From the NCBI RefSeq assembly GCF_026210795.1, contig NC_089433.1:806001-870000 (forward strand): DNA of 64,000 nucleotides, written 5' to 3'. Each line of letters begins with the position of its first letter. Positions within the stretch are counted from its first letter, which is position 1. Shown here in pieces: positions 42,782 through 53,419 of the stretch. The position numbers and the translations under genes were made by a program. Below the pieces are notes generated by a model. That model was not told where the DNA came from, searched no databases, and worked only from the letters and a program-made list of their open reading frames with translations. Source of the stretch: Rhizophagus irregularis (lineage: Eukaryota > Glomeromycota > Glomeromycetes > Glomerales > Glomeraceae).

Positions 42782-44991
42782 TCATAACTTTAAAAGAGAT
42801 TTTAATTTAGCTTGAGCGCCCAGATTTTCTTGTTCGGCGGATTTTTTATACCAATAAATTGCTTTGCTCATATTTTTTTCAGCTCCTTCCCCATATTCAT
42901 ACATATTAGCAAGATTATATTGAGCTACATCATTCCCTAAATTTGCTGCCTCTTGATATAATTCAAATGCCATTTGAAAATTAGTATCAGTTCCAAGTCC
43001 ATTATAATAACAATATGCTAATAGGCCTATTCCATCCGAATGTTTTCCATTTGCAGATTTATTAGCTAATTCAAAAACCTTATCATGATCTTTTTCGACA
43101 CCATCTCCACTTTCATAAATTAAACCAAGATTACATTGAGCTCTAATATTTCCTAAATTTGCTGCTTTATAATATAATTCAACTGCCTTATGTTTATCAA
43201 CATCGGTTCCAATTCCTACATTATAACAATATCCTAATAAATTCATTCCAGCTGGATATTCTCTATCCGCTAATTTTAATGATAATTCAAAAACTTTATC
43301 ATAACTTTTATCAATACCTTTTCCGTAAATATGTAAATAAGCGAGATCAAATTGTGCTGCAGTATTTTCTAACTCCGCCGCTTTTTGATATAATTCAAGC
43401 GCCTTTTGCTTATTAATGTTAGCTTCAATTCCATAATTATTAAAATATCCAAGTAAAAAAATAGAATTTGAATCATTTTGATTATTTAAAAGCCAATTGT
43501 AAATTTCTTGTGAACTTATATTGGAATTATTAATATAATCAATAACAAATTGCTTTCTTACATTTTCTTCCTTTCCTTTATTTACCTCCTCAAAATATAA
43601 ATTAATCAATTCATCAATAACAATACTTAAATCCTCTTCAAATATAGCTCGATTAATATTTTGAATCGTAGGTTCTGTTTCCTTTATATTCATTTTATCA
43701 TTTTTTTGAATAATTTGAGATTCTGTTATATGTGTTTTTGTAATGATTGACTTTAACTTATCAACCACTTGATTCATCGATGGTCTATTTTTGGGCTCGC
43801 CATTCCAACACTCTAATAAAACGTATATTAAATAAATATTAAAATAAAGAATAACAATATATATCATAATTATAGTAAGAATTATATTTACCGGTATAAA
43901 GATTAGAATAATCTATAGGAGTATCCGAAATAATTTTTTCTCTATAACCTTTTGAAATCTGCATAACTAAACTAGCATCATAAGATTCGCCTTTAAATGG
44001 TAACTGACCACTCGATATCTCCCATAAAAGTACTCCAATACTATAGACGTCACTCTTTTCACTTAATGAGTATGGCTGCATTAAATTATTACTATTATTA
44101 AACCATATTGGATCAATATAAGGAGCTGCAACAAATAATTCTGATTGATCCATAGGTGTTTTAAGCGCTTCTTTAATTCTTTTTGATAATCCAAGGTCGC
44201 CTAATTTGATATTATTCTGATGAACTAATATATTGCCAGAGTTCTATTATAAATTAAATATAAATGATTAATAAAAAAAATATAATAAAATTTTTTTAAA
44301 AAATTAAAAAAAAATATATTTTTTTACCAAATTTCCATGCACAATTCCTTTATTATGTAAACATGATACAACATGAGCTAATTGGAATGCTAATCTAAAC
44401 TTATCTTCCCACGTAAGATTTTCAAAGTTTTCTTTCAAATAGTTTTGAAGAGAACTACCATTAACGTACTCCATTACTAAAAAGTATTCTTTCGCTTGAC
44501 CATTTTGATTTTCTAATTTTTTTTTAAAAAAAATTATTAATGCTTTTTATAAACTATTTAAACATCACTCATAATTATTACATTTTTATACCTTTATCTG
44601 TAACTCCAAAAAAACTAACAATATTTTTATGAAAAATCAACTTTTTACGATAAAGTTCAACCTAAATTATAATGAATATGTATTGTAAATGATTTAAGAC
44701 TAAAATACAAAATAATAATAATTATAATTTTACAATTACCTCATGAATGATTTCTTTTACAATGACATCATTGTCAAAATTAAAGGATTTCAATACAAAA
44801 TATTGTTTCGAATTTTTCCAATTTGCACGATAAATTTTTCCAAAGTAACCATTATCAATTTGTTCAATATTATAAAAATCTTTATATTCATAGTATTTTA
44901 TAAGATTTTTAGAAATAGATTCATTAACGTTAATCAAACTAATCCATTCATTTGAATTTTTGGTAACTTGTATTTCATTTTTATCAAACAT
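42782..44991 (-). CDS. Protein kinase-like (probable pseudokinase) with Sel1 repeats
   Basis: Five exons, 44991-44740, 44661-44592, 44512-44328, 44243-43892 and 43812-42782, give 629 residues. The kinase-like domain spans about 40-310: a glycine loop IDNGYFGKIYRA, ATP-binding Lys in YFVLKSF, EYFLVMEYVNGSSL, and DVYSIGVLLWEISSGQLPF, closing with NRPSMNQVVDKL. The catalytic loop reads IVHGNLNSGN where active relatives have HRDL, so the catalytic Asp is Asn. The metal-binding loop is DLG instead of DFG. It is therefore probably a pseudokinase scaffold. From about residue 395 to the end are Sel1 repeats (KAFELYQEAANLGNDVAQYN). The introns are 78-84 nt and every join keeps frame. TATAAATA lies about 55 bp upstream (45044-45051). 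Kinase-Sel1 fusions are a large family in these fungi. Confidence 0.88.
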
Positions 44992-45042
44992 TATAAATAA
45001 TTCGATTGAAAAAAAGAATATCCGAAGCACAATTTACCCCCG

Positions 45043-45051
45043 ATATTTATA
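45043..45051 (-). promoter_or_regulatory. TATA box of the kinase-Sel1 gene
   Basis: On the minus strand AGTATAAATATCG lies about 55 bp before the ATG at 44991. The codons upstream of that ATG in the same frame are leader sequence. Confidence 0.5.
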
Positions 45052-45059
45052 CTTTTGCA

Positions 45060-47700
45060 TAAGTGTTTGTTACACTGATCATGTGATTTTTTTGATCAAT
45101 CCTTAAATTGGATTTGGATTGAATTACAGATCATTTATTTTTGTCGATGTGGTAATATTTATTACTTTAATTATTATTATTATTTTTATTACAAATAATT
45201 AAGGATTTCGTCTCTGCGAACCACTAAGGAATTTTTGGAACTAAGTTTTAAGATTGCGCAATTGCATTTTAATTGCGCAACGAGTTTTTCACTGGGGATG
45301 GGTCAAATGGTTTAGAACTGCTTTTGTGACCAATTTTAAAATTTGAAGTCGTTTTTTAAAAAAAAATTGGACCAGACTAAATCTGGATTGGACTAAAAAA
45401 AAAGTTCAAAGTACCACGACGATCATGAACTAGTCACATGATCAATTATCCTAATTTTGGCCATAGGAAAATTTTAATTCTAGCTGAAATTAACAATAAT
45501 CTGCGAAATAAATTTATTGGCATATTGGAGTGCGCCAAGTTTACCAGGCAAAATTTACAAGGCATTAATTTTTACGTTTTGTAATACGCCTAAAATTCAA
45601 ATGCAAGTTCATCTGACCTGCAAAACTTCCTTCATTCCTTATTCCTTCAGTTGCTTGTAGTACAATCGACTATGATATTTGATAGGCGATAATCACACTG
45701 ATATCAAAAATCCATATTATATTTTTTTTAGTTGCAACTAACAAAATATGAATATATATAATATAATAATATAATATAATACGCCTGATAAATGTAATAT
45801 CAATTAGAATTTAGAAAATCGATCATGTGATTATTAGGTATTATGTATACACCAATGGATTTTTGTCGATTACCTAATGTTAAAATCGAGTTAATTGTAT
45901 AAAATTATATTTTATTAATTTTTATTTTTATTTTTTTCATGTTTATTTTTATTTTTTAAGATTTTTTGGTTTCCACAAAGCGATCATAATTACTGTACTG
46001 TATATTTTTTCGAATTGAAGAATGTACTGTATATGTATAACACATTAAACTAGAGGATGAAATCGAATAAGGTTAATCGATTAATATAATCGGTTAGAAA
46101 TGCAGTATCATCTCAAATTTTTTTAGAAATATACTTAGATGAATTAACTTCATAAAAAAATAAAAAATATATTTGTGATTAAAAATATTGAAGAATTTTT
46201 ATCTGGGTCGTCAAAAGCTTGTATCTACTACTATACTTTCTAAAAGGTCATCATTTTTGGAATCAACAATTTGTAGCCAACAGCAGCAACAGCAGCAAAC
46301 GAAAATTCTTTTCATTAAGATATGTTCACGCTAATAATAAATAAGGTAATACTCAAATTACATAATTGAAATGTTCAGTTCTCTTATAGTAAGCTAATAA
46401 ATTTTTATTGATTTTTTTATTAAGCATTTTACAAAATTTCAAATATTTGATTGGTTGCAAATTATGGTATAAAGAGTGAATATACGCTACAATAAATATT
46501 TTTTCGCGGTATATTATTAAATTTTGTGGCGCTTTTCATAAAATTTGCGATACTGAGAGATTATGGGAATTATATGAAAAATCATGTGGAAATCGTGGAA
46601 AATTATGTATAAAGGATCAAAATTTTGTATTTATCATATAATTTTGTGACTTTTGAGATTTATTGTGAACTGTCATAAATCATCGTCTGGTTGTGACACG
46701 AAAAAGAATTTTATTTATGTATTATAATTTCCAATCTTTCTTTACTTGATTACGACTTAAATCTTGTCAAGAGTTTGTCAAGTTTTCAGTTTTACAATAC
46801 AAAAATTCAAGTTTTAACAGAAATTCCTGCAAAAAAAATAATAATAATTGATATAACGGTTAGTTTTATTATTATAAAAATGTTTTAAAAAAGTTTTTAA
46901 AAGCATAATAAAATTTTAATTCAAGTAAATGGTTTAATAACATTTAATTTTTAAATATATTTAACTTGATTTTCAGATTATTTGGAGCGTAAGGCATTTA
47001 TTGTCATAAAATTATAAAAAAAAAGCTGTAGAGTTAGTTTTGTTCAAATTTGATAAGATCTAATAGTAAATATTCCAATATTTGTAGAAAAACCTTATAT
47101 AACCTTTTAAAATTATTTAAATCATCCCAATTGTTAAATAAACCATGTTATATAACGCCATATATATAATGATCAGAAAAATTGAATTACTCACAAAATC
47201 TTATTAATGGTATAAATTGGAATTGGATGTAATTGAAAAATAATTCTATGAGTAGAAAAATACGTTAGAACCTTTAAAGTATAAAGAAAAGTGTCAGAAA
47301 TCACAGTAATCTTAATATTTAGACGAGAAAACTCAAAATCTGTACATAATAAACTGACTTATAACTCAAACAAGGAGAAGATGTAAATAAACCTGTTAAT
47401 ACAAGTATTGCCAACGAAGCATAGTATGTTAGGTTCAAAATATTCTAAAGTTTTTTATTAGATAATTGATGATACACACCATTTTGAAAACTACAAAACT
47501 TTGATTTATATTTTACGCGGAGTATATAATATGTCCCTATGCGTAGCAATTTAATTGCGTGCATGTTACAATTGTGACATCATGACCTGATTTACTTTTT
47601 GATTATAAGATTAAAATTGATTTAACCTTTATTAAGCTTTTTATGCCGTTTCTTACATTCCTTGCTTTCTTCTTTCTATTTTCACATCTCTCAACACTTT
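45060..47700. other. Gene-free AT-rich stretch
   Basis: No gene is supported. Small features are a palindromic TTGCGCAATTGCATTTTAAT then TGCGCAA at 45255-45281 and an AATATAATA run at 45750-45780. A CAGCAGCAACAGCAGCAA stretch lies at about 46281-46298. Confidence 0.45.
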
Positions 47701-47732
47701 CTCTCCATTCTTTTATTATAAATTATATTAAA

Positions 47733-49130
47733 ATGAGTGATTCAAAATCCATATTTAGTGATAACCCCGATATTGAAATTCCTGAAAAGTTTTAAATAGT
47801 ATTCCAGAAGATGATAGTGAAAATGATTTGAAATTGATGAAAATCTTTCTAGTACTTGCGATTCAAGTACTCCAACTTTAATCCTTTCCTACCTGGAAGT
47901 TGGCATTTGATCATATTAGACAATGGTTCCAACAGCAAGGTTTTTTATTTGAAAATGAAGACCAGAAAAGTTACAAAATAAACGTAGAAAATATGCAATA
48001 TTATACCTGTGTAAGTAGAAAAAATCCATCCAAACCTTCAAAAATTTGTAGTACTAATTGTAAATGGTATGTAAACCTATACTGAACTGTTAAAAATAAT
48101 GCGAACAAGCCCTATAAAAAAAGTAGATACGTTTCTTATACTAAAAGATACGTTTTGTATGCTGAGAGATACGTCTAGATGCGTCTAGATACGTTTAGAG
48201 ATACGGGAAAATGCACAATTCCGTATCTTGCAAGATACGTTTTGTATACGGATCTTACTACACTTGTTGATTTATTTCCTACAGTGAAGAACACATAGGA
48301 ATAGAATAATGATGATTATATTAATTGGAAAAATACACTTCTATGTACTAAGTATACAACTCTTACTTCGAGTGGTAATCAAAGAACTTAAATTATTTAC
48401 TTCTCCTCAAATACATCATAATGACATTTAGCTATGATGCTAGAGTATTAGATTAGACTTATTCCAAAACAATTGGATTTCAAAAAGCAACCCTTTCGGC
48501 ATATAACAGGGACTTGCCCTGCCTCATGCAAAACAGCCGATCGTAAAGAACTCGCAGAAATTGTAAGGGCTTACCAAGAGGACCGAGATGCCGAGAACAT
48601 ACCCTCTCTGGTTACCAAACTATGAAGTTAGATAAGAGAAAGCGCGTGAGTTTATTCTGCTTCTAAATTTGGTGCTGATTAGAGATTTCACTTTTGGAAT
48701 CCAACAATAATTTTACTTTCTTAATTCAATTAATACTTCATATGCTTCTATTAATAAAAAACATTTGCATTATGTTAACATACAATGAGACAAGCTAAAC
48801 AGATTGCTTCTAATTCTTGTGACAAGCTATTTGTTAATTTACTTGAAGAAATAAAAATTATAAAGCGCTTAAATTGGAATACCAAAATTTTGATCTAATT
48901 AGACGTCCTAAAGGAAAACTTGCTAGAACTGCAAGATTTAAAGGATCTTTGGAAACCTCCACTCAATTTAATGCTGGTGGTAGTTTAACATAGAATAAAC
49001 GTGGTTTATGTAGTAATATAGGCTATAATCATGCCACAATTGCCACATGTCCATCCAATCATAATCAAAAGAAAGAGGGCAAAAAATGCAATGCTCTCTT
49101 CAGTTGCCAAAGTTGATTAAAATTTTTTAC
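47733..49130 (+). pseudogene. FAR1/MULE-type transposase, decayed
   Basis: Fragments in order suggest a Mutator-like transposase with a FAR1-type DNA-binding head. MSDSKSIFSDNPDIEIPEKF starts at about 47733. GSWHFDHIRQWFQQQGFLFE and SRKNPSKPSKICSTNCKWYV follow at 47900-48085; CKWYVNL is typical of the zinc-binding head. Later come ADRKELAEIVRAYQEDRDAE near 48540, MRQAKQIASNSCDKLFVNLL near 48785, RPKGKLARTARFKGSLETST near 48902, and a remnant zinc knuckle CSNIGYNHATIATCPSN near 49012. Most of the catalytic core is missing and stops are frequent. Dead element. Confidence 0.5.
48118..48255. repeat. AGATACGT-motif cluster
   Basis: (A/G)GATACGT occurs about seven times in 130 bp, at 8-18 bp spacing, followed by an inverted pair CCGTATCTTGCAAGATACG at about 48222-48240. 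It lies inside the decayed transposase region and may be an inserted MITE. Confidence 0.5.
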
Positions 49131-49584
49131 TTTTTATATCGAAGTCTACACCGACTATGCTATTCCAATATAATTAATTTTATGCGTACAAAAAAATATT
49201 CATTGTGTGAGCAGAAAACAAAAACCTAATAGAAATATTGAAAAAAAAATTAGGCCACGAAAAAATTCAATTAACTAGTAGAAATAAAATTTTAATGTCT
49301 ATTGCATTTCCAAAGTAGTATTTGATGTTAGTACTATTTTAGTATGCGAACTGCGAAATAATCAAACCATTTAAGGATATGGTTCTCGACACATAAAATC
49401 TGATAATGAATATATTTTATTTTTATTAAAAAATATATATAATCTTATCAGCAACCATTTATTAATTAAAAATGCAATTGTAATGATGATAAAAAAAAAA
49501 TCAAATAATTATCATACATATAATAATTGACCAGATATGATTTACTTTACATGATTGCAGAAATTATAGTCCTATATAACAGAT

Positions 49585-49680
49585 AAATAGATGGTAAAAT
49601 ACTAACTAAATTATAATTTATCTCTTAATTCCACTTTCTGCTGAAGCTTTTCTATAGCAATAAAATTATTATATAGTCCT
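49585..49680 (-). repeat. Duplicated 3' end of the large Sel1 gene
   Basis: Just beyond the stop codon the minus strand again reads a degraded last repeat (AIEKLQQKVELRDKL) and again carries the ATGGTAAAATACTA sequence of the gene end, about 90 bp downstream of the first. It is a short tandem copy of the gene's terminus. Confidence 0.5.
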
Positions 49681-52600
49681 TTAATAGTATGGTAAAATAC
49701 TAGATAATTTATCTTTTGCCTCTCTAATTCCATTTTTTGAAGCCTTTCTATACCAATAAATTGCTTTGTCAACATTATTAACAATACCTATACCATCATA
49801 ATAGCATTTCCCTACATAATACTGTGCTTTTGCAATTCCACCTTCAGCTGATTTCAAGTACCATTCAAATGCCTTCACATTATTTATGTTTGTCCCTGCA
49901 CCATTTGAATAACAACATCCCAATTTATACTGTGCAACTATATTTCCATTTTCAGCTGACTTTAAATACCATTCAAATGCTATTGTCTTGTCATTATATG
50001 TTCCTATACCATTTTCATGGCAAAATCCTAAATTACATTGGCCTAAAGCACACCCTGCATTTGCTGATTTCGTGTACCATTCAAATGCTTTTGCTTCATT
50101 TTTAGCAGTTCCCTTACCATACTGAAAATAATGACCTAAATTACATTGTGCTGTTGCATGTCCATTTTCTGATGATTTTAAATACCATTCAAATGCTTTT
50201 ATTTCATCCTCCAAAGTACCAATACCATAGTCATAACAATATCCTAATTTGAACTGTCCACTAGGATTTCCTGCAATAGCTGATTTCATATACCATTCAA
50301 ATGCCTTTATTTCATTAATCTCTGTTCCTATACCATTTTCATAGCAAAATCCTAAATTACAATACCCTGAAATACACCCTGCATTAACCGATTTAGTATA
50401 CCATTCAAATGCTTTTATCTCATCCTTAGCAATACCTATACCATAATTATAACAATATCCTAATTTGTATTGCCCATTAACATTTCCTGCAATAGCTGAT
50501 TTCATATACCATTTACATGCTTTTGTTTTGTTAATCTCTGTTCCTATACCATTTTCATAGCAAAATCCTAAATTATATTGTCCACTAGCACATCCTGCAT
50601 TTGCTGATTTCGTGTACCATTCAAATGCTTTTGCTTCATCTTTAGCAGTTCCTTTACCATATTGAAAATAATGACCTAAATTACTTTGTGCTGTTACATA
50701 TCCATTTTCTGCTGATTTTAAATACCATTCAAATGATTTTATTTCATCCTTAATAGAATCTATACCACATTCATAAAAATACCCTAATTTGAATTGTCCA
50801 ATAGCATTTCCTCCATTAGCTGATTTCATAAACCATTCAAATGCTTTTGTTTTGTTAATCTCTGTTCCTATACCATTTTCATAGCAAAATCCTAAATTAT
50901 ATTGCCCATTAGCACATCCTGTATTAGCTGAATTTGTATACCATTCAAATACTTTTGCTTTATTTTCAGCAGTTACATTGCCATACTGAAAATAATGACT
51001 TAAATCACTTTGTGCCATTGCACATCCATTTTCTGCTGATTTTAAATACCATTCAAATGCTTTTATTTCATCTTTAGTAGTACCTATACCAACGTCATAG
51101 CAATATCCTAGTTTATATTGGCCATCAGCAAATCCTTTATTAGCTGATTTTGTATACCATTCAAATGCTTTTGTTTTATCAATCTTTGTTCCTATACAAT
51201 TTTCATAGCAAAATCCTAAATTATATTGTCCTAAAGCACATTCTGCATTAGCTGATTTTGTGTACCACTCAAATGCTTTTATTTTATTTTCAGCAGTTCC
51301 TTTACCATACTTAAAATAATGGCCTAAATTATTTTGTGCTATTGCATGTCCATTTTCTGCTGATTTTAAATACCATTCAAATGCTTTTATTTCATTTTTT
51401 TCAGTTCCTATACCATGGTCATAAAAATATCCTAATTTATATTGAACATTAGTATTTCCCGCAATTGCTGATTTAACATACCATTTAAATGCTTCTGTTT
51501 TGTTAATTTCTGTTCCTATACCCTTTTCATGGTAAAATCCTAAATTATAGTATCCTAAAGCACACCCTGCATCAGATGATTTTTTATACCATTCAAATGC
51601 TTTTATTTCATCCTTAATAGTACCTATACCATGATCATAACAACATCCCAATTTATATTGACCAATAATGTATCCTGCATTAGCTGATTTTGTATACCAT
51701 TCAAATGCTCTTGTTTTGTTAATCTCTGTCCCTTTACCATTTTCATAGCAAAATCCTAAATTATATTGTCCATTAGCATACCCTGCAATAGCTGATTTCA
51801 TATACCATTCAAATGCTTTTATTTCATCCTTAGAAGTACCTATACCATGATCATAACAACGTCCTAATTTATATTGACCATCAATGTATCCTGCATTAGC
51901 TGATTTTGCATACCATTTAAATGCTTTTATTTTGTTAATCTCTGTCCCTTTACCATTTTCATAGCAAAGTCCTAAATTATATTGTCCACTAGCACATCCT
52001 GCATAAGCTGATTTTGTGTACCATTCGAATGCTTTTGCTTCATTTTTAGCAGTTCCTTTACCATATTGAAAACAATAACCTAAATTACTTTGTGCCATTG
52101 CATATCCATTTTCTGCTGATTTCAAATACCATTTAAATGCTTTTATTTCATTCTTAACAGTGCCTATGCTATAGTCATAAAAATATCCTAATTTGTATTG
52201 ACCATTAGCATATCCTGCATTAGCCGATTTTGTATACCATTCAAATGCTTTTGTTTTGTTAATTTCTGTTCCTATAACATTTTCATAACAATATCCTAAA
52301 TTATAGTATCCTAAAGAACACCCTGCATTAGCTGATTTTGTATACCATTCAAATGCTTTTGTTTCATTTTTAGTCGTCCCTTTACCATACTGAAAATAAT
52401 GACCTAAATTATTTTGTGCCATTGCATGTCCATTTTCTGCTGATTTTAAATACCATTCAAAAGCTTTTATCTCGTCCTTTTCAGTTCCTATACCATGGTC
52501 ATAACAATATCCTAATTTAAATTGACCATCAGTATATCCTGTATGAGCTGATCTTGTATACCATTCAAATGCTTTTATTTCATTTTTACTTATTCCTTTA

Positions 52601-53325
52601 CCATATTGATAACAATACCCCACATGAAATAATGCTATTAAATTATCTGCTATTGCAAGCTTCAAAAGCTTTTCGAATTCTTCCTTTTCTTTTTTATCAT
52701 TTGCAATTAGGTATTCGCTTTGTTCAGATTTTAAAAACCATTCAAATGCTTTTTCTTCATTTTTTTGTATTTCTACTCCATCCATATAATGAATTGCTAA
52801 ATTATATTGGGCGTCTAGATCACCATTTTTAGCTAATTTTACAAGTTTCATTAATCCATTCTGATTATTATTTCCCTTGCTTTGGTAATAATTAAAACCT
52901 TCTATATCTATAATAATATCTTTATAATAAAATAATGATAATAAATATTTTCCAATAATTATATTTTTATTTTTTAACAAATTAAAATTTTCATTTGAAA
53001 GATCATTTTCAATTTTTTCATTATCAATAACCAATAAATAAAAATCCAACGCTTTTTCTTTATCTAAATTACAACCAATACCATGTTGATAAAAAAATCC
53101 TATTAAACTTGTGAACCAAAATTTACTTTCTTTATGATTTTCCATCAAATTAAGAATATCTATATAGTCATTATAATTATTAATTTTAATTTCATTTTTT
53201 ATCCCAATAAAATTTTTTTCAAAATTATTAAAATCATTTGTTTCAATAATTTTATTATAAAAATTATTTAATAAATTTTTTAAGAAATTCTCATTATCAC
53301 CTTGCGAAATGTAGTTGTTATTCAT
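49681..53325 (-). CDS. Giant Sel1-repeat protein, 1214 residues
   Basis: One uninterrupted frame from ATG 53325. The N-terminal 130 residues are an Asn/Lys-rich helical region (MNNNYISQGDNENFLKNLLN). About 30 Sel1 repeats of 36 residues follow to the C-terminus. Most match the consensus LG.CY..GIGT....KAFEWY.KSA..G...Q. Three repeat types recur in order: A (YKLGYCYDHGIGT...DEIKAFEWYLKSAEN), B (NLGHYFQYGKGTAKNEAKAF) and C (YNLGFCYENGIGTEINKTKA). The A-B-C unit of 108 residues (324 bp) has been amplified. Such long alpha-solenoids act as scaffolds (family knowledge); the partner is unknown. There is no signal peptide or membrane segment. The last repeat (KAIYWYRKASKNG) resembles the ends of the other Sel1 proteins here. 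The frame is intact in spite of the repeats, which implies selection or recent growth. Confidence 0.93.
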   Translation of the reverse strand: MNNNYISQGDNENFLKNLLNNFYNKIIETNDFNNFEKNFIGIKNEIKINNYNDYIDILNLMENHKESKFWFTSLIGFFYQHGIGCNLDKEKALDFYLLVIDNEKIENDLSNENFNLLKNKNIIIGKYLLSLFYYKDIIIDIEGFNYYQSKGNNNQNGLMKLVKLAKNGDLDAQYNLAIHYMDGVEIQKNEEKAFEWFLKSEQSEYLIANDKKEKEEFEKLLKLAIADNLIALFHVGYCYQYGKGISKNEIKAFEWYTRSAHTGYTDGQFKLGYCYDHGIGTEKDEIKAFEWYLKSAENGHAMAQNNLGHYFQYGKGTTKNETKAFEWYTKSANAGCSLGYYNLGYCYENVIGTEINKTKAFEWYTKSANAGYANGQYKLGYFYDYSIGTVKNEIKAFKWYLKSAENGYAMAQSNLGYCFQYGKGTAKNEAKAFEWYTKSAYAGCASGQYNLGLCYENGKGTEINKIKAFKWYAKSANAGYIDGQYKLGRCYDHGIGTSKDEIKAFEWYMKSAIAGYANGQYNLGFCYENGKGTEINKTRAFEWYTKSANAGYIIGQYKLGCCYDHGIGTIKDEIKAFEWYKKSSDAGCALGYYNLGFYHEKGIGTEINKTEAFKWYVKSAIAGNTNVQYKLGYFYDHGIGTEKNEIKAFEWYLKSAENGHAIAQNNLGHYFKYGKGTAENKIKAFEWYTKSANAECALGQYNLGFCYENCIGTKIDKTKAFEWYTKSANKGFADGQYKLGYCYDVGIGTTKDEIKAFEWYLKSAENGCAMAQSDLSHYFQYGNVTAENKAKVFEWYTNSANTGCANGQYNLGFCYENGIGTEINKTKAFEWFMKSANGGNAIGQFKLGYFYECGIDSIKDEIKSFEWYLKSAENGYVTAQSNLGHYFQYGKGTAKDEAKAFEWYTKSANAGCASGQYNLGFCYENGIGTEINKTKACKWYMKSAIAGNVNGQYKLGYCYNYGIGIAKDEIKAFEWYTKSVNAGCISGYCNLGFCYENGIGTEINEIKAFEWYMKSAIAGNPSGQFKLGYCYDYGIGTLEDEIKAFEWYLKSSENGHATAQCNLGHYFQYGKGTAKNEAKAFEWYTKSANAGCALGQCNLGFCHENGIGTYNDKTIAFEWYLKSAENGNIVAQYKLGCCYSNGAGTNINNVKAFEWYLKSAEGGIAKAQYYVGKCYYDGIGIVNNVDKAIYWYRKASKNGIREAKDKLSSILPYY

Positions 53326-53395
53326 GGTTATTTTTTAATAATTAGTTTGTTGATATTGTTTATTGTTAAATATTTATATTTTTTTGTTTGGAGCG

Positions 53396-53402
53396 TTATA
53401 TA
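53396..53402 (-). promoter_or_regulatory. TATA box of the large Sel1 gene
   Basis: TATATAA on the minus strand lies about 70 bp before the ATG at 53325, followed by an A-rich leader. Confidence 0.5.
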
Positions 53403-53419
53403 CGTGCCGTTGGAATTCA

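Noticed and set aside
45255-45281. TTGCGCAATTGC...TGCGCAA palindrome as a regulatory site
   Set aside because: A single short occurrence with no gene nearby to regulate at the right distance.
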